Shown piece by piece: positions 25,836 through 33,920 of a stretch of DNA of 64,000 bases. A program made the position numbers and the translations under genes. This stretch comes from Algoriphagus marincola HL-49 (GTDB taxonomy: Bacteria; Bacteroidota; Bacteroidia; Cytophagales; Cyclobacteriaceae): contig LJXT01000005.1 in the NCBI GenBank assembly GCA_001314815.1, positions 1 through 64,000 of the forward strand, given 5' to 3'. The notes beneath the pieces are model-generated. The model did not search any database. It saw only the letters and a program-made list of their open reading frames with translations, and was not told where the DNA came from. The first letter of the stretch is position 1. Each line of letters starts with the position of its first letter.

Positions 25836-25920
25836 AATAAATCAATCCCAGACATACCTCTCATTTTATTCTATCTGGAATATCTCTAAAAACCTCCTGT
25901 ATCCGGCTTGAAAGAACTAA
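25836..25920 (-). pseudogene. Fossil 3-prime end of a RAYT gene (tail C)
   Basis: Nearly the same sequence as tail A (shared ctatctggaatatctc and cctgtatccggcttgaaag), joining unit C directly to unit D. It encodes remnants of the RAYT C-terminus on the minus strand, derived from a RAYT somewhat different from the intact one. Confidence 0.75.
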
Positions 25921-25921
25921 A

Positions 25922-26062
25922 ACAGGGCGTGCCTTTGGCACTTTTCCTATAATCTGGTTGAAATACCGATAGCGCTGAAGGCGCATTTTGTGTAAGCCCC
26001 AAATTCAATTTGGGGTATCAAATTGGGAATGGATAAACTAGAGCCCTGAAGGGGCGACCTGT
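25922..26062. repeat. REP-like composite palindrome, unit D
   Basis: Complete 141-bp unit with gtgcctttggcac, the 19-bp ccccaaattcaatttgggg palindrome and gccctgaaggggc. No RAYT tail follows. The remaining 150 bp up to the DUF2147 gene contain its leader only. Confidence 0.85.
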
Positions 26063-26215
26063 CTTGCCTTAGGACTATTCAGCAGACCTCATCAAGATTT
26101 GACATGAATCAAAAGTCAATTCCTTTCTTATTTCAAATTTGAATTTTAGCTATTTTCGACGCAAACCAAGTTAGTAGCACTTCGTTATTCAACATAATCA
26201 CCAAATTCAATCAAT

Positions 26216-26647
26216 ATGAAAACCCTTTTCGCGAGCTTCGCCTTTTTTCTATTTACCGCTTTGACAATTCAGGCTCAAGATGCTGATGCCATTTTGGGAG
26301 TTTGGAACAATACCGAGAAAGACGGGCGGATTGAAATTTATAAAGAAGGAGGAGAATACTTCGGGAAAATCATTTGGCTGAAAGAGCCGACAGACAACGG
26401 CAAGCCTAAAACCGATGAAAACAATCCGGATGAATCGCTACAGGATAACCCTATTTTGGGCTTAGAGATTTTGGAGGGGTTTACTTTTGAAGATGGTTCC
26501 TGGGAAAATGGGACTATTTATGATCCTAAAAACGGAAAAACCTATTCCTGCGAGATGACCTTGAAGGACAGGGATGTTTTGGAGGTTCGAGGATATATCG
26601 GCGTTTCTTTATTTGGTCGCACGGTGGAATGGACTAGGGAAAAGTAG
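26216..26647 (+). CDS. DUF2147 domain-containing exported protein
   Basis: 143 aa; signal peptide ends at 'LTIQAQ'. The compact DUF2147 pattern is clear: 'ILGVWNNTEKDGRIEIY' , 'YFGKIIWLKEP', 'LGLEILEGFTFEDGSWENG', 'IYDPKNGKTYSCEMTL' and 'VRGYIGVSLFGRTVEWTR'. These proteins form a lipocalin-like beta-barrel in the periplasm; the ligand is unknown. Length is usual. It is monocistronic and has its own leader after the REP cluster. Confidence 0.9.
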   Translation: MKTLFASFAFFLFTALTIQAQDADAILGVWNNTEKDGRIEIYKEGGEYFGKIIWLKEPTDNGKPKTDENNPDESLQDNPILGLEILEGFTFEDGSWENGTIYDPKNGKTYSCEMTLKDRDVLEVRGYIGVSLFGRTVEWTREK

Positions 26648-26732
26648 TAGGCATTCTCCCTTTCGATCAGAAATTGACTGAGTATTCCATTGAAAAATTG
26701 GCTAATATTAGGCCTTCAACAGACCTATTCGT

Positions 26733-28439
26733 ATGGCTAATTTTAATATCGATGCCGACAAAAACCTAACCTACGACGCTATCGTCATCGGTTCTGGGAT
26801 TAGTGGAGGCTGGGCAGCAAAGGAACTTTGCGAAGCCGGACTCAAAACCCTAGTCCTCGAGCGGGGCAGAATCGTAGAGCATGTCGTGGATTATCCCACG
26901 ATGACTCTTGATCCCTGGGAGCATGAGCTCCGAGGCGGACTTACTCCCGAGCAGAAAGCTAAGCATCCCAAAGGCGGGCGTTCTGGATTTATCGGTGCCT
27001 TCAATGAGCATTTTCATGCCAATGATCTAGAGAATCCCTACACGGAAGTGAAGCCTTTCATGTGGGTGAGAGCTCACCAAATGGGAGGGCGATCCCTGCT
27101 TTGGGGAAAGCAAACCTACCGCTGGTCGGATCTGGATTTTGAAGCCAATTCCAAAGATGGGCATGGAGTTGACTGGCCGATTCGATACAAGGATATCGAG
27201 TCTTGGTACACCTATGTGGAGAAATTCGCCGGAATCAGTGGGGAGGCCATTGGTCTTCCACAATTGCCGGATTCCCACTTTTTACCTCCGATGGAACTGA
27301 ATTGTGTGGAAAAACACGTTAAGGAGCGTATCGAGAAAGATTTTAAAGGTCGAAATCTAATTATCGGCAGGGTGGCTCACTTGACCGAACCCTTGAATGG
27401 AAGAGGCAAGTGTCAGTTCCGAAATCGCTGTGATCGGGGCTGTCCTTACGGGGCTTATTTTAGCTCGAATGCCGTCACGCTTCCTGCTGCCAATGCGACT
27501 GGTAACCTAACCATCCGGCCTTTTTCTATTGTACAGTCTGTGGTCTATGATGAGCAAAAAGGGAAAGCCTCTGGAGTTCGGATTATCGATGCTGAGACCA
27601 GCGAGGAGATTGTTTATAAAGCCAAAATCATTTTTGTAAACGCATCTACGCTGAGTACCACCCAGATTTTAATGAATTCTACTTCCAGCCGATTCCCAAA
27701 TGGATTGGGAAATGACTCAGGAGAACTCGGTCACAATTTGATGGATCATACTTATAGAGTCGGGGCTATGGGTACCGTGGAAGGCTTTGAAGATCAATAT
27801 TACAAAGGCCGCAGACCGAACGGAATCTATATTCCACGCTATGTCAATCTTAAAGATGGACCTCAGTCGGATAAGTTTGTTCGTGGCTTTGGCTTCCAGG
27901 GTGGAGGAGGCCGAGCCGGTTGGGGTGCAGGCAGCAATCAGGAAGCTTTTGGAGGAGATTTTAAAGATGGTCTGATGAGGCCGGGACCTTGGGAGTTTTT
28001 CATCACTGGTTTTTCGGAATGCCTTCCTTACCATGAAAATCAGGTGTATCTCAATAAAGATGTGTTGGATAAATGGGGTCAACCTACCCTTTCCATCGAT
28101 GCGGAATGGAAAGCCAATGAATTGGCGCTAAATGATCAGGCCCGTCAGGATGCCAAGGAAATGCTCGAGCGAGCCGGGCTGAAAGATGTCATGGAATTTG
28201 ACAATAAACATGAGATGGGCTTTGGAATCCATGAAATGGGAACTGCCCGAATGGGTAGGGACCCAAAAACTTCCGTTTTGAATGGGAACAATCAGGTCCA
28301 TGGTTGTGAAAACGTATTTGTCACTGACGGTGCCTGTATGACCTCTTCTTCCTGTGTCAATCCTTCCTTGACCTACATGGCACTCACTGCCCGGGCTGCC
28401 AATCATGCCGTATCCGAACTCAAAAAAATGAATCTCTAA
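26733..28439 (+). CDS. GMC family oxidoreductase (FAD-dependent)
   Basis: 568 aa. The N-terminal FAD-binding motif is 'AIVIGSGISGGWAAKEL' followed by 'LVLERG'. Later come the GMC-type 'QMGGRSLLWGKQTYRW', a Cys-rich patch 'RCDRGCPYG', and the C-terminal 'HEMGTARMG' and 'VFVTDGACMTSSSCVNPSL', the region carrying the active-site His/Asn. The family oxidises alcohols and sugars. The next gene, 3 nt downstream, is the subunit-3 type partner, so this is the large subunit of a gluconate-2-dehydrogenase/glucoside-3-dehydrogenase-like complex. Having no leader of its own, it may be exported together with the Tat-bearing partner. Confidence 0.93.
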   Translation: MANFNIDADKNLTYDAIVIGSGISGGWAAKELCEAGLKTLVLERGRIVEHVVDYPTMTLDPWEHELRGGLTPEQKAKHPKGGRSGFIGAFNEHFHANDLENPYTEVKPFMWVRAHQMGGRSLLWGKQTYRWSDLDFEANSKDGHGVDWPIRYKDIESWYTYVEKFAGISGEAIGLPQLPDSHFLPPMELNCVEKHVKERIEKDFKGRNLIIGRVAHLTEPLNGRGKCQFRNRCDRGCPYGAYFSSNAVTLPAANATGNLTIRPFSIVQSVVYDEQKGKASGVRIIDAETSEEIVYKAKIIFVNASTLSTTQILMNSTSSRFPNGLGNDSGELGHNLMDHTYRVGAMGTVEGFEDQYYKGRRPNGIYIPRYVNLKDGPQSDKFVRGFGFQGGGGRAGWGAGSNQEAFGGDFKDGLMRPGPWEFFITGFSECLPYHENQVYLNKDVLDKWGQPTLSIDAEWKANELALNDQARQDAKEMLERAGLKDVMEFDNKHEMGFGIHEMGTARMGRDPKTSVLNGNNQVHGCENVFVTDGACMTSSSCVNPSLTYMALTARAANHAVSELKKMNL

Positions 28440-28442
28440 GCC

Positions 28443-29036
28443 ATGAACAGACGCGACGCACTCAAAAAATCCGCTCTGGCACTGGGAGCAGCTGCCGGAG
28501 CTCCTACTTTACTGAGCTTATTCCAATCCTGTGCGCAGCAGGACCGATTGACCTGGACTCCTCAGTTTCTATCAGAAGACCATGCGAGGTTTTTGTCCTC
28601 TTTTGTGGATTTTCTTCTCCCAAAAACCGAAACCCCGGGGGGCTTAGATGTCAAAGCTGATATTTTTATTGATCTGATGTATGCCAAAACCTATGACGAG
28701 GCGAGTCAGAAGCAAGTAGTGGCTGATATCGAAAAATTCAATTCAGATTGCAAGGCGAATTATGGAAAAGTCTTCGCCGATTTGTCTGAAGGGGATAAGA
28801 AAGCGGTTTTCGAAGAGCATGAAGCCAATTCGCCTAAATTTCCCAAGACTGTTTGGGGTGGAGCTGTTGGTCCTCGTGAACCAGTCGGTTTCTATCGAAG
28901 CTTAAAGTCCACGGTGCTTTGGGCCTATTTCAGTTCGGAAGAAATCGGAAAAAATTTCCTCAGTTATGATCCAATTCCAGGTGAATATCGAGGGTGTATG
29001 CCGCTTTCAGAGGTAGGAAACACTTGGAGTTTATAA
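28443..29036 (+). CDS. Gluconate 2-dehydrogenase subunit 3 family protein, Tat leader
   Basis: 197 aa. A twin-arginine leader (MNRRDALKKSALALGAAAG) is followed by the family pattern 'LSEDHARFLSSFVDFLLP..ETPG' and 'WAYFSSEEIGKNFLSYDPIPG..RGC'. In known three-subunit dehydrogenases subunit 3 is the small exported partner that carries the FAD subunit across the membrane and helps its folding. It lies 3 nt after the GMC gene. No cytochrome c subunit is adjacent, so the electron acceptor is not encoded here. Confidence 0.92.
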   Translation: MNRRDALKKSALALGAAAGAPTLLSLFQSCAQQDRLTWTPQFLSEDHARFLSSFVDFLLPKTETPGGLDVKADIFIDLMYAKTYDEASQKQVVADIEKFNSDCKANYGKVFADLSEGDKKAVFEEHEANSPKFPKTVWGGAVGPREPVGFYRSLKSTVLWAYFSSEEIGKNFLSYDPIPGEYRGCMPLSEVGNTWSL

Positions 29037-29041
29037 AAATT

Positions 29042-29063
29042 AAAGCCGGGTTTTCCCGGCTTT
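29042..29063 (+). terminator. Terminator of the GMC operon
   Basis: AAAGCCGGG and CCCGGCTTT form a 9-bp stem with a TTTT loop, followed by ggtttt. It begins 5 bp after the stop codon and can also serve the convergent DUF2059 gene. Confidence 0.85.
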
Positions 29064-29073
29064 GGTTTTCTAG

Positions 29074-29493
29074 TTATTCTGTGCCTGATTTTTCCATCAG
29101 TTTTTGGAATACCTGCATTCCGTATCGCTGACCGATTTGCATGGTCTCTCCTGATAGTTGAGGGGTGATTTCCAAAGTTTTCTTTCCGATAGGAGAGGAG
29201 TAAAACTCAATCAGCTGAAGCATTTCTTCCTCTGTGTAGTATTTTTTGTAAACTTCTGCGACTTCGGCGATGAGTTCGTCGGAAGTTATTTCCGCTTTGA
29301 ATTCATCCCAAAAATCTGCCGGTACAGATGAAGAGAATGCTGGATTTTGCTTCATCATGTCCACCATTCCACTCATGGACTCAGATATTTGCATGACTTC
29401 CATCAATCGGTTGACGGTTTCATTGGATTGAGCCTTTGAGATGTTTGGTAGTATTAAACAGAATAAGGCAAGGGAAAAGACTAGTTTTTTCAT
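29074..29493 (-). CDS. DUF2059 domain-containing exported protein
   Basis: 139 aa with a signal peptide (LVFSLALFCLILPNISKA). The DUF2059 part is seen in 'EVYKKYYTEEEMLQLIEFYSSPIGKKTLEITPQL', quoted here as two pieces: 'YYTEEEMLQLIEFYSSP' and 'IGKKTLEITPQL'. It is an all-helical periplasmic protein of unknown role. It is monocistronic between the GMC terminator and the M23 gene. Confidence 0.9.
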   Translation of the reverse strand: MKKLVFSLALFCLILPNISKAQSNETVNRLMEVMQISESMSGMVDMMKQNPAFSSSVPADFWDEFKAEITSDELIAEVAEVYKKYYTEEEMLQLIEFYSSPIGKKTLEITPQLSGETMQIGQRYGMQVFQKLMEKSGTE

Positions 29494-29587
29494 AGATAGA
29501 ATGTTAAAAGATCGGTGTAATTAGATCGGCTAATTACCGAAAAACTTTTAAATTCTAAAGAATAAGTTTGAAAATTTTTCTAGGCCT

Positions 29588-30904
29588 TTATTCACCTGCC
29601 ACTCCCGGCTGAATCTTTTGGGTTGACGCTAAAGTCTTTTCCGATTCACCTTCCAAGGATATCGCTGCCAAAACTTGAATAGCATCTCTTTTCACCAGCT
29701 CAAAAGCATCCTTATTTTCTGCAAGAATAGGTTCGGATGGTGGGATTTTTTCGCGTAGCCAATCTACTTGCTTTCCATGCTTCCAAAAACGGAAACAAAG
29801 ATGCGGGCCTGTTGCCAAACCTGTGCTTCCCACATATCCGATCACCTGACCTTGACGAACTCTACTCCCTTTTTTGATGCCATTACCAATTTTGGACATG
29901 TGGAGGTACTGAGTAGAATAGGTGCCATTATGTTTGATTTTGACATAATTGCCATTTCCTCGGCTATAGCCCGCTTCGACAACTGTACCATCGCCTACAG
30001 TTCGGATTTCTGTGCCTCGAGGCGCTGCATAGTCTGTGCCTAGGTGTGGTTTGTAGCGTTTTTGTACCGGATGGAATCGTCTAAGATTGTATCGTGAGCT
30101 TATTCGGGAATACTTCAAAGGATCGCGAAGAAAGGCCTTTTTTAAGCTGTTGCCCTCCTGATCAAAGAAGTTCATCTCTCCATTTTGCTCGAAAGGAATG
30201 GCATGATAAGGTTCGCCCATGTGCTCGAAATAAGCTGTTTGAATGCCTATTACTCCGACGGATTGATCTTCCACAAATTTTTCATCAAAAACGACCTTGA
30301 ATTTATCTCCTTTCTGCAAACGCTGAAAATCGACAGACCATCCGTATAAATCTGCGAATAAGTCGATCAGATCTGGGCCGACACCTTTTTCGATCATGTC
30401 CACATAAAGCGAAGTTTGGATCACCCCGCCAATCTCACGGGTACGGATTTCCGCCGGCTTTTCCTTTTTGTAGATTTCCAAGCTATCCAAGTCAAAGACT
30501 ACATATTCCGCAGCATTGGGTTCGTAAATAAAATACCGAGGCTTTATAGAAGTGGAATCATCGGCTGTAATCAGCTTGAAATTCTTATTGAAAGCGATGT
30601 TTCTTACATCAAAAATTTCTTTGGATTTTTTGGCTAGCTCATCGATGATTTGATAAGGTACTTCAAAAGGCGAAAGAATGCTGCCGAGTGTCTGATTTCT
30701 GGCTACAGTACCTTCTATGATATTGAGCCCTGTGACGTCTATTTCGTAAAGAAATTTAGCATTTGGGTCGATGGTTAAGCTGTCTGCTTCTGAGATTTGA
30801 TCCTCGAGGCTAGTGTCGATGTCTGTATTGGATCGGTCTGAAAAGTAATAGAATGCCGATAAAATTATTGCAAGTCCGAGAAGTCCGAGCCATTTATTGT
30901 TCAT
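29588..30904 (-). CDS. M23 family (LytM-like) peptidoglycan DD-metallopeptidase, Cys in place of a zinc His
   Basis: 438 aa. One N-terminal membrane segment (5-20), an OapA/LysM-like middle region, and a C-terminal LytM domain. Zinc-site pieces: H287 and D291 in 'KPHLGTDYAAPRGTEI', H335 in 'TQYLHMSKI', and 'TGPHLCFRFW' with H368 and C370. In standard LytM enzymes the last motif is HxH; here the second His, a zinc ligand, is Cys. From memory this HxC form is frequent in Bacteroidota members, so the enzyme may be active with a Cys ligand or be a non-catalytic regulator. Expected role: cleaving cross-links in peptidoglycan or activating amidases. Confidence 0.88.
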   Translation of the reverse strand: MNNKWLGLLGLAIILSAFYYFSDRSNTDIDTSLEDQISEADSLTIDPNAKFLYEIDVTGLNIIEGTVARNQTLGSILSPFEVPYQIIDELAKKSKEIFDVRNIAFNKNFKLITADDSTSIKPRYFIYEPNAAEYVVFDLDSLEIYKKEKPAEIRTREIGGVIQTSLYVDMIEKGVGPDLIDLFADLYGWSVDFQRLQKGDKFKVVFDEKFVEDQSVGVIGIQTAYFEHMGEPYHAIPFEQNGEMNFFDQEGNSLKKAFLRDPLKYSRISSRYNLRRFHPVQKRYKPHLGTDYAAPRGTEIRTVGDGTVVEAGYSRGNGNYVKIKHNGTYSTQYLHMSKIGNGIKKGSRVRQGQVIGYVGSTGLATGPHLCFRFWKHGKQVDWLREKIPPSEPILAENKDAFELVKRDAIQVLAAISLEGESEKTLASTQKIQPGVAGE

Positions 30905-31141
30905 GAGGGGAAATTTGGGGGTGAATAGAATGCTATCCGAAGGAAAACAAATGATGTATTTTCTCCAAGTCTTTTAACAAAAACTATTCCTTTTGCGGAT
31001 GGTTTTGCTAAATTTTTCCAATCCTTTGGCTATTTAGCGCGAATCTCTCGAAATCTTTCAGTCTTGGCCCTGATTCTCATCAAATAGATGATAGGCGAAA
31101 GCACAATTTTTTATCTTTGGCGTCCAAAACCAAATTTTGCT

Positions 31142-32896
31142 ATGTATAGAAGTCACAACTGCGGCGAACTTCGCCTAGACCATGTCAATACTCAAGTCAC
31201 TCTTGCTGGGTGGGTTCAGCGAGTAAGAAATAAGGGAGGCTTGATTTGGGTGGATCTTCGGGACCGTTATGGATTGACGCAGTTGATTTTTGAAGAAGGC
31301 TCTACTGCCAAAGAACTGCTTGATAAAGCCGGGTCCCTAGGCCGTGAATTTGTCATTCAGGCAACAGGTACCGTGATCGAGCGGACATCAAAAAATGATA
31401 AAATCCCAACGGGTAGCATTGAGGTAAAGGTAGTGGAGCTCGAGGTCCTGAATCCGGCCAAGCTTCCACCGTTTTTGATAGAGGATGAAACTGACGGTGG
31501 GGATGATCTTCGGATGAAATACCGATACCTGGATTTGCGCCGGAATGTAATCAGGCAAAAGCTTCAATTACGCCACCGCATGATGCAGGAGACTCGGAAA
31601 TACATGGATGCAGCGCAGTTTATCGAAGTGGAAACACCCGTTTTGATCAAATCCACCCCAGAAGGGGCTCGAGACTTTGTTGTGCCAAGCCGTGTGAACC
31701 CCGGTGAGTTCTATGCGTTGCCCCAATCTCCTCAGACTTTCAAGCAGCTTTTGATGGTTTCGGGTTTTGACCGGTATTTCCAAATCGTCAAGTGTTTCCG
31801 CGACGAGGATCTTCGGGCAGATCGACAGCCTGAGTTTACTCAAATCGACTGCGAGATGTCTTTCGTGACACAAGAAGATGTGCTTTCCATGTTCGAAGGG
31901 CTTACCAGGCACTTATTCAAAGAGGTAAAGGGAGTAAAATTGGAGGAAGTCGGAAGAATGACCTTTGCCGATGCGATGCGATTTTACGGGAATGATAAGC
32001 CCGACCTTCGCTTCGATATGCGATTTGTGGAATTGAATGACCTTGCAAAGGGCAAAGGCTTTGGGATATTCGATCAGGCTGAGTTGGTAGTAGGTATCTG
32101 TGCCAAGGGAGCTGCAGAATACACCCGCAAGCAATTGGATGCCTTGACTGAATGGGTGAAAAGACCTCAGATCGGAGCCAAAGGCATGGTCTATGTCAAG
32201 TATAACCCAGATGGGTCTTTGAAGTCCACAGTGGATAAGTTCTACGGTCAGGAAGATTTGACTGCTTGGGCAGCAGCATTTGGTGCGGAGCCCGGCGACT
32301 TGATGCTCATTCTAAGCGGGGATACGAAAGTGGTGAGAAAGCAGCTTTCTGAGCTTAGATTGAAAATGGGAGAAGATTTGGGGCTTCGTGACAGAACGGT
32401 CTTCAAGCCTCTTTGGGTCGTAGATTTTCCTTTACTAGAATGGGATGAGGAGACGGAGCGATATCATGCCATGCACCATCCATTCACCTCTCCCAAGCAA
32501 GAGGATATCCCGCTTTTGGATTCCAATCCAGGAGAAGTGCGGGCCAATGCATACGATTTGGTCATCAATGGGGTAGAAATAGGTGGGGGATCGATTCGAA
32601 TCCATGACCGAGCCACGCAGCAATTGATGTTCAAACATTTAGGCTTTAGCGATGAGGAAGCTCAAAAGCAGTTTGGATTTTTGATGGAGGCTTTCGAGTA
32701 TGGAGCTCCTCCTCATGGTGGCATCGCCTTCGGTTTTGACCGTCTTTGCGCCATTTTCGGAGGCTCTGATTCCATCCGGGACTACATAGCCTTCCCGAAA
32801 AATAATTCAGGCCGAGATGTCATGATTGACTCACCTAGTACCATAGCTGATGAGCAGCTACAAGAACTTTCTATTCAGCTAGCTTTGAAGAAATAG
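31142..32896 (+). CDS. aspS: Aspartate--tRNA ligase
   Basis: 584 aa from ATG 31142 ([15 protein letters not shown]), the standard N-terminus; the track's 18 extra residues are leader sequence. An N-terminal anticodon-binding OB fold ('[23 protein letters not shown]') is followed by the class II core with motif 2 '[17 protein letters not shown]', a GAD insertion domain, and motif 3 '[15 protein letters not shown]'. It attaches Asp to tRNA-Asp (anticodon GUC). This is of interest because the tRNA-like genes at 56.8 and 57.3 kb show GUC in their loop but otherwise lack a tRNA-Asp body. Housekeeping and complete. Confidence 0.98.
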   Translation: MYRSHNCGELRLDHVNTQVTLAGWVQRVRNKGGLIWVDLRDRYGLTQLIFEEGSTAKELLDKAGSLGREFVIQATGTVIERTSKNDKIPTGSIEVKVVELEVLNPAKLPPFLIEDETDGGDDLRMKYRYLDLRRNVIRQKLQLRHRMMQETRKYMDAAQFIEVETPVLIKSTPEGARDFVVPSRVNPGEFYALPQSPQTFKQLLMVSGFDRYFQIVKCFRDEDLRADRQPEFTQIDCEMSFVTQEDVLSMFEGLTRHLFKEVKGVKLEEVGRMTFADAMRFYGNDKPDLRFDMRFVELNDLAKGKGFGIFDQAELVVGICAKGAAEYTRKQLDALTEWVKRPQIGAKGMVYVKYNPDGSLKSTVDKFYGQEDLTAWAAAFGAEPGDLMLILSGDTKVVRKQLSELRLKMGEDLGLRDRTVFKPLWVVDFPLLEWDEETERYHAMHHPFTSPKQEDIPLLDSNPGEVRANAYDLVINGVEIGGGSIRIHDRATQQLMFKHLGFSDEEAQKQFGFLMEAFEYGAPPHGGIAFGFDRLCAIFGGSDSIRDYIAFPKNNSGRDVMIDSPSTIADEQLQELSIQLALKK

Positions 32897-32900
32897 ACTT

Positions 32901-33647
32901 TTATTCAGGTCTGAGGATGTAGGATCGGATTCCCATGACGATGAGTAATTGAGCAATCACATAGCTGCCCATGATCATGATTCCAGCTTCGGGAAATTCA
33001 AAATAGAATTTGTTGATAGCGATCATGCCATCCGAGACAAAGAAAAAACAAGCCCCGACAAATACCTGCCAAAAGGACTCAGGGTTTACTCTTTTAAATC
33101 GTTCACGAGCGGTAGTCACCATACTCACGATGATGATAATGTAGATGACAACGGGGATTTTTAGCGGACCAAGATTATTGTGAATCAGGAAATAGACAAA
33201 AGCTGCAGCAATGTAAATGGGCAGGTTGAAAAAGAAGGTTCGGATGAAATTCACATTAAAAATCCGGTTTGGGTTTCGCTGTGAAATCTTAAAAGCGATG
33301 ATGTAACAAACCTGAGCCAAAAGGAAGGCCCCTAATCCGTAAATGAACAAATTTTCCCATAGTAGCAGGACATCTCCAATGAGTGAAAATATCAGTGCTC
33401 CCATCATGGCTTTAGAAAGTAATGTCCAAGAAATTGGCTTTGTGATTAGGTAAAAATAGATGATCAAACTTGTGACTATCAATGGTTTGGAATAAACTCG
33501 TGCCTCATCTAGGCCTTTGATGATCAGTGCAAAGTCTGCCATCGATGTGAACAAAAAGAGGTAAAGCCAGATTATGTTTTTGTTTTTCAAGCTAGGGGTT
33601 GATTTTGGGTTAGAATTCGTTGTCGTGAAATTAGGAAATAAGTCCAA
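32901..33647 (-). CDS. Lysoplasmalogenase (YhhN family) membrane protein
   Basis: 248 aa with about eight hydrophobic segments. YhhN/TMEM86 traits: 'FSLIGDVLLLWENLFIYGLG' with the conserved Gly-Asp, and 'FFVSDGMIAINKFYFEFP' with the second conserved Ser-Asp. Family members hydrolyse the vinyl-ether bond of lysoplasmalogens in the membrane; many bacterial relatives are uncharacterised. The N-terminal 25 residues before the first membrane segment could be shorter with a later start. It is convergent with aspS (4-nt gap between stops). Confidence 0.85.
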   Translation of the reverse strand: MDLFPNFTTTNSNPKSTPSLKNKNIIWLYLFLFTSMADFALIIKGLDEARVYSKPLIVTSLIIYFYLITKPISWTLLSKAMMGALIFSLIGDVLLLWENLFIYGLGAFLLAQVCYIIAFKISQRNPNRIFNVNFIRTFFFNLPIYIAAAFVYFLIHNNLGPLKIPVVIYIIIIVSMVTTARERFKRVNPESFWQVFVGACFFFVSDGMIAINKFYFEFPEAGIMIMGSYVIAQLLIVMGIRSYILRPE

Positions 33648-33870
33648 AACGGGAGAATGTCAATTCAAAAAATATTATTTGACGCATAAATCAATAAGCC
33701 GAATATTAATTTGAAAAAAAACAAATGATGAAATAAAAAACTTAAATATTCTAAGAATTAGGATTCGGGCAAATGTTTGTTCTGTTCGTATGTTAAGTAA
33801 ATGTTAATAACTGCTAAAATTGTGTATAAAAAATTAACCTAAAGTACCCCGCAAAGAAGTATGTCAAAAT

Positions 33871-33878
33871 TACCTTTG
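33871..33878 (+). promoter_or_regulatory. Probable -7 promoter box of the TonB receptor gene
   Basis: TACCTTTG matches the Bacteroidota -7 consensus TAnnTTTG exactly, 42 bp before the start codon. A clear TTTG -33 box at the proper spacing is not evident. Confidence 0.45.
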
Positions 33879-33920
33879 CGCTGTAATTGATAAAACCAAC
33901 TTTTACTAAACCAAAAAAAC

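Noticed and set aside
24732-26062. CRISPR array
   Set aside because: Repeats are long (about 140 bp), few, internally palindromic and linked to a RAYT; no regular spacers and no cas genes.
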